Shown in pieces: positions 9,114 to 17,295 of a DNA stretch of 64,000 bases; positions within the stretch are counted from its first letter, which is position 1, and each line of letters begins with the position of its first letter. Where the stretch lies: positions 3,162,001 through 3,226,000 of the forward strand of contig NZ_CP044427.1 in NCBI RefSeq assembly GCF_008843165.1. The letters run 5' to 3'. Source of the stretch: Ornithinimicrobium pratense (GTDB lineage Bacteria > Actinomycetota > Actinomycetes > Actinomycetales > Dermatophilaceae). The position numbers and the translations under genes were made by a program. The notes beneath the pieces are model-generated. The model had not been told where the DNA came from. It saw nothing but the letters and a program-made list of their open reading frames with translations, and ran no database searches.

Positions 9114-10417
9114 CGAGACGCCTGCTCGAAGAGCGCGTCCACCTCGGCGCGCAGCCGGTCGGCGAGCCTGCCCTCCGGGACGGTCACGTCCGCATACCCG
9201 ATCACCTCGTCCTGGGCGACGTCGCGCGTCAGGACGCACCCCTCCGCCAGGCCGACCGGCAGCAGCCGCTCCTGCTGCACGGTGCTGGCCCGCTCGCACT
9301 CGCCGTAGTAGGTGTAGCCACCCAGCGCGTCCAGGGTCTCCCCCGCCTTCAGGTCCCGCTTGGCCACGGTCACGACGTCGACGTGCGGCGGACCCGGCAG
9401 CGGCTTGATCGTCGCGTCCCCGAGCAGGGCAGCGCGCGCGACGGTGTTCGGCACCTCGAAGTGGCACAGGTGGTATGGGGTGTAGAAGCTGTACAGCGGC
9501 CCCTCCCCCAGCTTGTAGAGGTTGAGGTAGTGCCGCTGCGCCGGGTCGTCGTGCTCGGCGAGGACGTAGACCCCGGGCCCGGGCTGGGCGCCGACGACGT
9601 AGTCGACCGCGCCGCCGAGCTCGCGCAGCTCATCCACGTCATACATCTGGGTCAGCTCGTCCACATGACCACGGTGGTCGCGCTGCAGCAGACCGCGACG
9701 GTGGACGGAGAAGCCCGCCGCGTTGGCGACCAGCGCCTGCTCCACCGACACCTTGGTGCCGTCGGCGAAGCTGGTCACCATGTGCGGGTCCTGGCCCCAC
9801 TTGCGGGCAAACCCCTCCTGGGTGGTGGGGGTGCGGTAGGGGTCCTGCAGGCCCTTGATGTTGCCGGCCACCAGGGGGCGCAGACCTAGCCCGCGGACGA
9901 ACCGGATGAGGTTCATCTGCACGCCGGGCTGGTCGCCGTCGCATCCCGTGTAGACCAGCCCGGCCGCCTCGAACCGGGGGTTCAGGGCGGCGCCGATGGT
10001 CGCGTCGACCTCGGCGTTCAGCAGGACCAGGTGCTTGCCGCCCTCGAGCGTCGCGAGCGCCAGGTGCGCGCCAAACTCCACGGCACCGGTGCAGTCCACG
10101 ACCACGTCCACCGAGTCGGCCCGGGTGAGCGCCTCGATGCTGGTGGTGATCCCGACGTTGCCTGCCGCGACTGCCTCGTCGACCTGCCGCGGCTCGTCGG
10201 CCCGCACCAGCTGGTCCTCGCGGAGGCCGGCCTTGGCCAGGGAGGCGAGCGCCTGCTCCGGGCGGCGCGCGTAGACCGCGGCGATCTCCATCCCCGGGAC
10301 GGTGTTGACGATGTGGTTCATCAGCCCGGTCGCCATGAAGCCGGAGCCGGCGAGGCCGACCCGCACCGGAGCGCCCTCATCCGCGCGGCGGGCGAGCAGA
10401 GTGTCGGTGATGATCAC
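9110..10417 (-). CDS. NAD(P)-dependent oxidoreductase with C-terminal SAF domain
   Basis: The protein has 435 residues. The Rossmann motif VGLAGSGFMATG is at about residues 18-30. A homoserine-dehydrogenase-like central part contains VDVVVDCTGAVEFGA, LLNAEVDATIG and GNIKGLQDPYRTP. The C-terminal about 75 residues (KRDLKAGETLDALGGYTYYG, then EGCVLTRDVAQDEVIGYADV) form a SAF domain, as in sialic acid synthases and related sugar enzymes. The start is a GTG overlapping the stop of the cupin gene, and the stop overlaps the next GTG. The family is uncharacterised. The context argues for a step on a sugar- or hydroxyacid-derived intermediate of the neighbouring CDP-sugar genes. Confidence 0.8.
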   Translation of the reverse strand: MIITDTLLARRADEGAPVRVGLAGSGFMATGLMNHIVNTVPGMEIAAVYARRPEQALASLAKAGLREDQLVRADEPRQVDEAVAAGNVGITTSIEALTRADSVDVVVDCTGAVEFGAHLALATLEGGKHLVLLNAEVDATIGAALNPRFEAAGLVYTGCDGDQPGVQMNLIRFVRGLGLRPLVAGNIKGLQDPYRTPTTQEGFARKWGQDPHMVTSFADGTKVSVEQALVANAAGFSVHRRGLLQRDHRGHVDELTQMYDVDELRELGGAVDYVVGAQPGPGVYVLAEHDDPAQRHYLNLYKLGEGPLYSFYTPYHLCHFEVPNTVARAALLGDATIKPLPGPPHVDVVTVAKRDLKAGETLDALGGYTYYGECERASTVQQERLLPVGLAEGCVLTRDVAQDEVIGYADVTVPEGRLADRLRAEVDALFEQASR

Positions 10418-10956
10418 GCGATCGGCTTCCCGTCCCAGTCGGGCCAGCTGCGGTCCTTCTCCGAGATGACCGTCACCTCGTGCGGCCACTGCAGGCCGAA
10501 GGCCGGGTCGTCGTAGCGCTGGCCACGCTCCCCCTCGGGGGCGTAAGGGCCGGAGACCTGGTAAAGGACCTCGGTGTCGTCGCCGAGGGTCTGATAACCG
10601 TGCGCGACATAGGGCGGGACCCACAGAGCGCGCCGGTTGTCGGCGCTCAACTCGACCATGGCCTGCCTGCCGAAGGTGGGGCTGTCCTCCCGAAGATCCA
10701 GGGCCACGTCGATGATCGCCCCGCGGATGCAACGCACCAGCTTGCCCTCGGCGTGGGGCGGGATCTGGCGATGCATGCCGCGGAGTGTGCCTGCCTTGTG
10801 GTTGAACGAGAGGTTGGCCTGCACGACCTGGGTGTCCAGGCCGTGGGCGGCGAACTCGTCGGTGCAGAAGGCGCGGGCGAAGAAGCCGCGGTGGTCTGCA
10901 CGCTGCTCCAGCTCGACGATCATGCAGCCGTCGACCTCGGTGGGAATGAACTTCAT
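10414..10956 (-). CDS. dTDP-4-dehydrorhamnose 3,5-epimerase-like cupin
   Basis: The protein has 180 residues, the standard RmlC length. The RmlC signature blocks are present: DHRGFFARAF, QANLSFNHKAGTLRGMH (catalytic His in LRGMH), EGKLVRCIRGAIIDVALD and WVPPYVAHGYQTL. The enzyme should epimerise a 4-keto-6-deoxy or related nucleotide sugar. A separate RmlC domain for rhamnose occurs at 44.8 kb, so this copy probably acts on the product of the adjacent CDP-sugar genes. ATG at 10956 overlaps the previous stop (ATGA). Confidence 0.9.
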   Translation of the reverse strand: MKFIPTEVDGCMIVELEQRADHRGFFARAFCTDEFAAHGLDTQVVQANLSFNHKAGTLRGMHRQIPPHAEGKLVRCIRGAIIDVALDLREDSPTFGRQAMVELSADNRRALWVPPYVAHGYQTLGDDTEVLYQVSGPYAPEGERGQRYDDPAFGLQWPHEVTVISEKDRSWPDWDGKPIA

Positions 10957-11981
10957 ACTGCCGGTTCCTTCCAGAACAGTGAGCCGTCCACCTGACCGGT
11001 GTCGAGGAGGTGCTGGATCTGCTTGAGCCTAGTGTGCCCACGACCGTAGAAGGTCTCGCGGTCCAGGTCGATGAGCTCGAAGACCTGGTGCAGCTGGCGG
11101 GCGCCGCGGGCCAGGTCCCAGTCGCAGGAGAAGCCCAGCTCGTCGTGGATCTTGTCGAAGTTGACCCGGTAGGACCGGTTGTCCTGCCCGGGGGGCCCGA
11201 AGGTCAACGCACAGTCTGGAAACTCCGCCGCGACCGTCTCGGCGATCTGCCGGACGGTGTAGTTGTTGTCGTTGGACCCGACGTTGAAGACGCCGTCGTG
11301 CACAGTGTCGACGTCCGCGGTCAGCACGGTCCGGATCGCCTTGGCGATGTCCAGGGCGTGGACCATGGGCCGCCATGGGGTGCCGTCCGAGGTCATTGCG
11401 ATGTTCTTCTCCACCCACGCCAGCCCGCACAGGTTGTTGAGCACGATGTCGAAGCGCTGCCGCGGGGAGGCGCCGAAGGCCGTCGCGTTGCGCAGCGACG
11501 TGGGGTGGAAGTGGTCGTCGGCCAGCTCGTGCAGGTCGTTCTCGGTGAGGGCCTTGCACTCGGCGTAGGCCGTCTGCGGGTCGATCGGGGACGTCTCGTC
11601 GACCCAGCCGTCAGCCACGCCATAGACCGAGCAGCTGCTCATGTAGACGAACCGGGAGACACCGGCTTCCTTGGCCGTCTGCGCCACGTGCGCCGAGCCT
11701 CTGTGGTTGATGTCGAAGGTGATGGGCCCCACGAGGTCTCCGGTGGGGTCGTTCGACAGCTCTGCCATGGCCACCACCGCGTCGACACCTTCCAGGTCGT
11801 CCGGGGTGAGGTCGCGCATGTCCTTGTCCAGGGTGAACGGGGTGCTGGGGACCCCGTTGTAGAGCCAGCCGTTTCGGTAGAAACCGGTGTCGAGGCCGAT
11901 CACCTCATGCCCGTCAGCCCGGAGGGCCGGTGCCAGCAGGCATCCCAGGTAGCCGTCTGTCCCGGTGACCAGGATCTTCAT
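10953..11981 (-). CDS. NAD-dependent nucleotide-sugar epimerase/dehydratase (extended SDR)
   Basis: The protein has about 342 residues. The glycine-rich NAD motif TGTDGYLG is at the N-terminus. MSSCSVYG supplies the active-site Ser/Thr position and YAECK is the Y-x3-K catalytic pair. VHALDIAKAI and NVGSNDNNYTVRQIAE are typical of UDP/CDP-hexose epimerases and reductases. It is not a canonical CDP-glucose 4,6-dehydratase, and none is present next to it. ATG at 11981 was chosen, 2 nt after the rfbF stop; an in-frame GTG at 11990 is possible. The expected substrate is the CDP-sugar from RfbF or its oxidised derivative. Confidence 0.88.
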   Translation of the reverse strand: MKILVTGTDGYLGCLLAPALRADGHEVIGLDTGFYRNGWLYNGVPSTPFTLDKDMRDLTPDDLEGVDAVVAMAELSNDPTGDLVGPITFDINHRGSAHVAQTAKEAGVSRFVYMSSCSVYGVADGWVDETSPIDPQTAYAECKALTENDLHELADDHFHPTSLRNATAFGASPRQRFDIVLNNLCGLAWVEKNIAMTSDGTPWRPMVHALDIAKAIRTVLTADVDTVHDGVFNVGSNDNNYTVRQIAETVAAEFPDCALTFGPPGQDNRSYRVNFDKIHDELGFSCDWDLARGARQLHQVFELIDLDRETFYGRGHTRLKQIQHLLDTGQVDGSLFWKEPAV

Positions 11982-11983
11982 AC

Positions 11984-12757
11984 TCACCACACCTTCCAGG
12001 GCGCCTTGCCAGACGCCCAGAGTCCTTCGAGCAGGTTCTTGTCACGCAGGGTGTCCATCGGCTGCCAGAAGCCGGTGTGCTTGTAGGCACTCAACTGTCC
12101 CGCCTGCGCGATGGCTCGGAGGGGCCCCTGCTCCCAGACCGTGTCATCGCCGTCGATGAAGTCGATGACCCCAGGCTCCAGGACGAAATAACCGCCGTTG
12201 ATCCAGGCGCCATCGCCGTCTGGCTTCTCCTGAAACTGGCTGACCTCGGTCTCGTCGGCGCCCAGAACGAGCGCGCCGAACCGGCCCGGTGGCTGCACCG
12301 CGAGCATGGTGGCGAGCATCCCGGCCTCGCGGTGGAAGGCAATCTCCGCGGTGAGGTCGACGTCGCAGACCCCGTCACCGTAGGTCAAGCAGAAGGTCTC
12401 CTGCCCAATGTGGTCACGGACCCTGGCCAGCCGACCTCCGGTCATGGTCTCAGCACCGGTGTCCACCAGGGTGACCCGCCACGGCTCCATGTGGGGGGTG
12501 TGCACCGTGATCTCATCCTTGGCCAGGTCAATGGTCAGGTCGGACATCCGGCGCCGGTAGTTGACGAACCAGTCCTTGATGACGGTCCCCTTGTAACCGC
12601 AGCACACGATGAAGTCCTCGATGCCGTGCGCGGCATACGTCTTCATGATGTGCCAGAGGATCGGGAGGCCGCCGATCTCCACCATGGGTTTGGGCCTGAG
12701 TGCGGTCTCTTCGCTGAGACGCGTGCCTAACCCGCCGGCCAGTATTACTGCTTTCAT
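11984..12757 (-). CDS. rfbF: Glucose-1-phosphate cytidylyltransferase
   Basis: The protein has 257 residues, the normal length. [16 protein letters not shown] and [10 protein letters not shown] form the nucleotidyltransferase signature. Other family blocks are [29 protein letters not shown] and [13 protein letters not shown]. It makes CDP-glucose from CTP and glucose 1-phosphate, the entry to CDP-linked deoxy or branched sugars. It is the first gene of a six-gene minus-strand operon ending with the PAP2 phosphatase. AAGGA about 8 nt upstream of the ATG is a plausible ribosome site. The usual partner, CDP-glucose 4,6-dehydratase, is not in the window. Confidence 0.95.
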   Translation of the reverse strand: MKAVILAGGLGTRLSEETALRPKPMVEIGGLPILWHIMKTYAAHGIEDFIVCCGYKGTVIKDWFVNYRRRMSDLTIDLAKDEITVHTPHMEPWRVTLVDTGAETMTGGRLARVRDHIGQETFCLTYGDGVCDVDLTAEIAFHREAGMLATMLAVQPPGRFGALVLGADETEVSQFQEKPDGDGAWINGGYFVLEPGVIDFIDGDDTVWEQGPLRAIAQAGQLSAYKHTGFWQPMDTLRDKNLLEGLWASGKAPWKVW

Positions 12758-12777
12758 GCGCCATCCTTGCGCTCGGG

Positions 12778-12801
12778 AGCACCCCGCTCCCCGGGGGTGC
12801 T
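12778..12801. promoter_or_regulatory. Inverted repeat in the rfbF leader
   Basis: AGCACCCC (12778-12785) and GGGGTGCT (12794-12801) are perfect 8-nt arms around an 8-nt loop, about 20 nt upstream of the rfbF start. It could be a leader hairpin or an operator for the CDP-sugar operon. Only the symmetry is observed. Confidence 0.4.
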
Positions 12802-12865
12802 GTCACGTGTGCGGAGCATAGCGCGCCATGGACTCCTGCGGCGGATCCCCGCAGAATTCCGGCGG

Positions 12866-12916
12866 TTGCCGGGAGCGCCCCGCACGTGGTAGTTGCTGGA
12901 AGCGCCTCGCACATGG
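12866..12916. repeat. Imperfect 24-nt direct repeat, 27-nt period
   Basis: Two 24-nt copies (12866-12889 and 12893-12916) begin TTGC and end CGCAC.TGG, with four mismatches and a 3-nt spacer. They lie in the 234-bp divergent region between rfbF (minus) and a glycosyltransferase (plus). Tandem sites with a 27-nt period in a divergent promoter region suggest binding of a multimeric regulator. Confidence 0.5.
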
Positions 12917-12991
12917 ATGATGGGCGAGGCGCCGTCCAGCACGCGGATCGCCGCTCAGTGTCTGCGAGACGATCGTAATGAAGGAATAGCC

Positions 12992-13966
12992 ATGGCCCGC
13001 CGCAAAGCCCTGCTCGTGGCCGAGAGCGGCGGTCACCTCGACCAGCTCGTCCGGATCGCGCCGCGTCTTCGACCACAGTTCGACTCCCTGATCTTCGTCA
13101 CCTCGGAGACTGACCAATCTAGAAGCCTTCTCGCGGGACACGACGTCCGTTTCGTCCCTCGGGTCCCACCCCGTGCTGGGCGCTCGGCAGCCCGTGCACT
13201 GTTCCCAGCGGTACGACTCATGCGAGGCGAACGGGTCACGGACGTCATCTCCACCGGCTCCGCGGTTGCCGTTCCGTTCTTGCTGGGTGCGCGGCTGTCC
13301 GGGTTGGAGGCGCACTACATCGAAAGCGCCGCCCGGACCGATGGCCCCAGCCTCACCGGCCGCATCGTCCGACGCTTCCCGAGGGTGCGTCTCTACACGC
13401 AGTACTCTCGCTGGGCTGACGAGGTGTGGTCCTACCGTGGGTCGGTCTTCGACGGTTTTACTGCTCGCCCATCGGGCCGGGAGCAGGCGCCACCTAGACG
13501 CGTCGTGGTGACCTTGGGAACGTTGAATCAGTACCCCTTCGACCGCGCCGTTCAGGCGGTCCGTCGGGTGCTGGAGCAACTCGGGGAGACGAATGTCGAT
13601 GTGTTGTGGCAGATCGGTATGGCGCAGGCGGAAGCTCTGCCGGGAGAGGTCTGTTCGACGGTTTCCGCCGAGCGGTTGCGGGTCGCGATCGCGCAGGCGG
13701 ACCTGGTGATCGCTCATGCAGGCACGGGGTCTGCCCTGCAGATCCTCGACGCGGGCCGCGTCCCACTGTTCCTCCCCCGGTCCAGCGCCAAGGGCGAGCA
13801 TGTCGACGACCACCAGTTGCTCATCGCCGACGAGCTGAGCGCACGAGGACTGGCCGTGACGGCCGACCCCGACGACCTCCGCCCGGAGCATGTGTGGGAG
13901 GCACTCTCCCGGCGCGTCGAGCGCGGCTCTGCCGCTGAGTTCACACTGAAAACCGGAGAAAGTTGA
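12992..13966 (+). CDS. Alg14-Alg13-type fused glycosyltransferase
   Basis: The protein has 324 residues. The N-terminal half begins with KALLVAESGGHLDQL and contains HYIESAARTDGPSLTGR, the Alg14/PssD-like membrane-associated half. The C-terminal half begins VVVTLGTLNQYPFDRAV and contains DLVIAHAGTGSALQILDAGR and EHVDDHQ, the Alg13/PssE-like UDP-sugar-binding half. In many bacteria these are two separate genes; here they are one polypeptide. Such enzymes usually add the second sugar to a lipid-linked acceptor. ATG at 12992 is used because the conserved domain starts immediately. A second, diverged fusion of the same architecture lies at 29.2 kb. Confidence 0.88.
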   Translation: MARRKALLVAESGGHLDQLVRIAPRLRPQFDSLIFVTSETDQSRSLLAGHDVRFVPRVPPRAGRSAARALFPAVRLMRGERVTDVISTGSAVAVPFLLGARLSGLEAHYIESAARTDGPSLTGRIVRRFPRVRLYTQYSRWADEVWSYRGSVFDGFTARPSGREQAPPRRVVVTLGTLNQYPFDRAVQAVRRVLEQLGETNVDVLWQIGMAQAEALPGEVCSTVSAERLRVAIAQADLVIAHAGTGSALQILDAGRVPLFLPRSSAKGEHVDDHQLLIADELSARGLAVTADPDDLRPEHVWEALSRRVERGSAAEFTLKTGES

Positions 13967-13976
13967 GGGTCGCCTA

Positions 13977-14930
13977 ATGTCTCGCGTTTCGGTCATCGTG
14001 CCTACCTACCGACGCCCACACTTCCTCGTCAACGCTCTCGCCTCACTGAAATCTCAGAGCATGACGGACTTCGAGGTGCTGGTCTGCGACAACGGCGCGG
14101 AGGCGGCCACCGAGGACGTGGTGCGTTCCTTGGACGACGAGAGGTTTCGCTACATCCCTCGTCCCCAGAACGTGGGAATGCTGCGAAACGCCCTGCTCGG
14201 ATTCGCCGACGCCCGGTCGCCGTTGGTGATGAAGCTGGACGACGACGACGCCCTGATGCCCGATGCACTCGAACGCCTGACCCGGCCTTTCGATCAAGAG
14301 CCCGAGATCAGGCTGAGCTTCGGCGGCGTTCAACTTGTGGATGAAAACGACGCTCCCCTGCAGGAGCGGACGCAGTGGTTGGATCGCACCAGCGGCCGTG
14401 CGTTCTTCCAGGAGGGGCGTCTGACCGGGGCCACCGGCATCGTGGCTCGTGGGGGCGTCCAGCTCGCCGGCGCAGTGGTGCGGGCCGACCTGGTCGACTG
14501 GGCATCGGTCCCTGCCGAGGTGGGGACCGCCTACGACTTCCATCTTGCCCTAACTGCAGCAGAGAATGATCGGCCGCTGTGGTTCACCAAGGCTCCGGTG
14601 GTGCGTTACCGGCTTCACCCGGACGCCGACACGAACACCCACTCCGCGGCGCAGGCGAGGGCCACCGTCTTCGTGCTGGAGCAGGCGCTCGGGTCCGGGC
14701 GCCACCAAGACACGTCTGCACTGCAACGCCGCCTGGGGCAGGCCACCTTGGCTGCGGGCCGAGCCCTGCTGCACGACGGAGACTTCCGGTCGGCCAGGCC
14801 CTTCCTGCACCGATCCTTCCGGTTGCAGCCAGGCCTGACCGCGGCTCGGCTCGCGGTGACGTCTCATCTGCCGTCGGCATTGCTGCGCCGACTCGTGTCG
14901 GCCCGACAGTCAAATTTACCGGCGGCGTAA
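13977..14930 (+). CDS. Family 2 glycosyltransferase
   Basis: The protein has 317 residues with a GT-A fold. It starts VSVIVPTYRRPHFLVNALASL; VCDNGAE and MKLDDDDALMPDALE (D-x-D, metal/nucleotide-sugar site) follow. The C-terminal about 60 residues form a short helical tail rich in Ala/Leu/Arg. The acceptor and donor cannot be read from sequence. It follows the fused glycosyltransferase by 10 nt and is probably co-transcribed with it. Its last 15 nt overlap the convergent secreted-protein gene. Confidence 0.9.
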   Translation: MSRVSVIVPTYRRPHFLVNALASLKSQSMTDFEVLVCDNGAEAATEDVVRSLDDERFRYIPRPQNVGMLRNALLGFADARSPLVMKLDDDDALMPDALERLTRPFDQEPEIRLSFGGVQLVDENDAPLQERTQWLDRTSGRAFFQEGRLTGATGIVARGGVQLAGAVVRADLVDWASVPAEVGTAYDFHLALTAAENDRPLWFTKAPVVRYRLHPDADTNTHSAAQARATVFVLEQALGSGRHQDTSALQRRLGQATLAAGRALLHDGDFRSARPFLHRSFRLQPGLTAARLAVTSHLPSALLRRLVSARQSNLPAA

Positions 14931-16235
14931 CAGGAGCCCGGCCACGGCGGCACCTGCTGCGACGAGCAGGCCGACCAGCACTGCCGCCCAAGGGATCGCC
15001 GCCTCCTGCTCTTCTGCTTCGGAGGTCGTCTCCGGTGGTGCAGCTGCAGTCGTCTCCGGTGAAGCAGCTGCAGTCGTGGGGCTGACGTCCTCACCCGCCG
15101 ATGTGACCTCGTCCCGATCCGCGTCAGGGTCTGACTCGGGGTCCACGGCTATCGGCTCCTCCGGAGGCCACGGCAGATCCTGGCCGTAGTCGACCGGCAG
15201 CGCGACCAGCTGATCCAGGGGGAACGGGTCCTCGCCCCTCGCCGGGTCACCGGCCATCTCCTCGACGCTGTACCGGCCCCGGAAAATCTCCTCATAACGG
15301 ACGTCGAGGAGGCCTGAGGCGTGCTCCCCGGCAAACGCCAGGGCACCGGAGGTGTCGGTGATGATGATGCCGTAGTCCTGAGCCGCTTGGGCGACGGTCC
15401 GTGCCGAGGGCGAGAGGTTGAGCGAGTCCAGGTCGAAATCTGCCGGCAGCCGCAGCATCTGTCCCATGGCGAGCTCGGTCCCGTCCTCCCGCCCGTCGGT
15501 CCGCACCGCCGGCCACGAGATGACGCCCCTCTTCACCTTCGGGATACCCAGTCCGACGACGTGGTTGATGGAACCGTCCAGCAGCTCTTGCTGCCGAATC
15601 GTGTACCCCCACATGGCCAACCCACCCGCCGCGGCGCCATAGGGCACCGGGAACGAACCCTGCGACCGGCTCGCGTCCTCGATCATCCCGCCCCAACACG
15701 CCTCCCAGGCGCCGTCCGGCGCCTGCCGCGCCTGCCACAGCTCCACGAGCTGACCGGTGTCGACGTTGTAGATGGAGACATTGCCGTCAGTGGTGTCGTC
15801 CGGCTCGAACGCAGCAGGCAGGTGCACACCCCGCAGCATCCCGGCGAGCTCCGCATCCCAGCCGGGATCCTTGTTCTGGCAGTTCCAGGGCCGGATGTCG
15901 TGCTGGACGTCTGTGGTGCTGGCCGCGAAGAGCGGCGCTGTCCAGTGATACACGTTGATCGTCAGGCTGGGACTGTCCGGCTGACCATAGTTGTCGATTC
16001 CCTGCTGATACAGGCTGGACACCAGTATCTCGGAGTCGTCGGCTACGGGAGTGTCGTCAGGCAGCTCGCGGTAGAAGGGTGAGTCGTCGGAAAAGACTCC
16101 CTCGACCGAGGTGTCGGAGCGGTCGATGGAGTCGGCCGGCCGGGACAGTGCCGGCAGGGCGGCGCCGGAGATGCTGACCAGAGCCAGCGCGGTGGCGGCG
16201 GCCAGGACCGGGCGGGGTGCACGGCAATGGCTCAT
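14916..16235 (-). CDS. Secreted, C-terminally membrane-anchored surface protein of unknown function
   Basis: The protein has 439 residues. An N-terminal signal peptide (VLAAATALALVSISGAALPALS) is followed by a globular domain of about 300 residues. A Thr/Ala/Glu-rich stalk comes next, then a final hydrophobic helix with RRR at the end, so it is wall-spanning and membrane-tethered. Blocks resembling a conserved actinobacterial secreted family are INHVVGLGIPKVKRGVISWP, VRTDGREDG, AMGQMLRLPADFDLDSL and DYGIIITDTSGALAF. No catalytic residues are identifiable. There is no clear LPXTG motif. Its start overlaps the stop of the upstream glycosyltransferase (ATGA), which ties it to polymer synthesis. 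Confidence 0.75.
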   Translation of the reverse strand: MSHCRAPRPVLAAATALALVSISGAALPALSRPADSIDRSDTSVEGVFSDDSPFYRELPDDTPVADDSEILVSSLYQQGIDNYGQPDSPSLTINVYHWTAPLFAASTTDVQHDIRPWNCQNKDPGWDAELAGMLRGVHLPAAFEPDDTTDGNVSIYNVDTGQLVELWQARQAPDGAWEACWGGMIEDASRSQGSFPVPYGAAAGGLAMWGYTIRQQELLDGSINHVVGLGIPKVKRGVISWPAVRTDGREDGTELAMGQMLRLPADFDLDSLNLSPSARTVAQAAQDYGIIITDTSGALAFAGEHASGLLDVRYEEIFRGRYSVEEMAGDPARGEDPFPLDQLVALPVDYGQDLPWPPEEPIAVDPESDPDADRDEVTSAGEDVSPTTAAASPETTAAAPPETTSEAEEQEAAIPWAAVLVGLLVAAGAAVAGLLLRRR

Positions 16236-17251
16236 GCGTAGTAGCGGTCGAAGGCCTGCAGCTGCTCGCTCACCGCACTCCTGCTAGCCGGAGGGGTCCA
16301 TGGCCCCTGCAGGATGCGGTCCAGCTTGCCCCGGAATCCTGCATAGCTCTCCCGCACCGTCCCGTCCGCGGCCGGATAGGTCACCGGCGCCTGAGCATCG
16401 TGCAGGCCCTCGGCCAGCTCGGACAGGGAAGGTAGCCCGTAGTCGAACTCCTCGCGGGCGAAGATGTCGACGAAGAGGCGGATAAGGAGCAGCCGGAACT
16501 GGTCGTCCACGAATCCCCCACGCGCACGCTGGAAGTGCCGGTAGGTCGAGATGACGTAGTTGAAGTGGACAACATCATCGCTGCGGACCACCTCCCGGCG
16601 GGCCGGGTCGGACACGGCTTGCGGGTGTAGGCAGGTGTCGAAGGTGTGCTTCTCCCCGTCGTACTCCCCGTCGTGCCCTATGTGCATGCTGGGCGGGAAG
16701 GAGCGCAGCCAGTCGGTGCGCGCGATCATCTCCCAGGTGGCCGCCAGGTGCACTCCCCGCTCGGCGAACCACCCGTCCCACACCGGGTCCACCCCCAGCA
16801 CGTCCAGGTCCTCCCGGTCTGCCAGGGCCACCCGTTCGTCCAGCAGGTCAGGAGACAGCAGGAACAGGTCCGCGTCGTGCAGCACGATGTACCTCGCCCG
16901 GGTGCGGGAAACTCCCGTCAACAGCTGCACGCCATGGTTGCGGGCAGGGTTGCGCATCCGGGGCAGCAGCACGCGCTCGGGATAAGGCAGCCGAAGGAGC
17001 TCCAGGGGGCCGGCCCAGTCGGCTTGGTGGCGAGCGACCACCGCATCCATCGCGGGGGTGACGACGTCCGGTATGACGAGCGTCTCCACCCGGCCTCGGG
17101 CACCCTGGGTGCCCAGCACCTGCAGGGCCAACTCGAGGAAGACCGGAAGGTCACCGGGCACCGGCACCAGCAGGGTATAACCCGGCCGTTGCTCCGGGCG
17201 GGACCCCCACTGATCGAACCGACTGGTCCAGTAGCGGCGTAGGACGGACAT
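16232..17251 (-). CDS. Putative glycosyltransferase (GT-A fold)
   Basis: The protein has 339 residues. The sequence PGYTLLVPVPGDLPVFLELAL opens a nucleotide-diphospho-sugar transferase-like fold. ARNHGVQLLTG and YIVLHDADLFLLSPDLL supply the D-x-D-like metal site. HIGHDGEYDGEKHTFDTC may be a substrate-side loop. No closer family is recognised. It sits between two transferase-type genes and the surface protein on one minus-strand operon; 44 nt separate it from the upstream gene. Confidence 0.75.
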   Translation of the reverse strand: MSVLRRYWTSRFDQWGSRPEQRPGYTLLVPVPGDLPVFLELALQVLGTQGARGRVETLVIPDVVTPAMDAVVARHQADWAGPLELLRLPYPERVLLPRMRNPARNHGVQLLTGVSRTRARYIVLHDADLFLLSPDLLDERVALADREDLDVLGVDPVWDGWFAERGVHLAATWEMIARTDWLRSFPPSMHIGHDGEYDGEKHTFDTCLHPQAVSDPARREVVRSDDVVHFNYVISTYRHFQRARGGFVDDQFRLLLIRLFVDIFAREEFDYGLPSLSELAEGLHDAQAPVTYPAADGTVRESYAGFRGKLDRILQGPWTPPASRSAVSEQLQAFDRYYA

Positions 17252-17295
17252 ATTGAAACTCCCGGATTGGTGGGTGAGGGGGTCGAGCAGGCGAC

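Noticed and set aside
7974..9308. 444-codon plus-strand frame opposite lhgO
   Set aside because: It is an antisense shadow; the FAD-oxidase motifs are on the minus strand.
9114..9467. Upstream extension of the lhgO frame
   Set aside because: It lies inside the SAF-domain gene in another frame. The GTGA overlap at 9110-9113 and the immediate FAD motif mark the real start.
12893..12991. N-terminal extension of the first fused glycosyltransferase
   Set aside because: The upstream in-frame codons run through the direct repeat and look non-coding. The conserved domain starts at the ATG at 12992.
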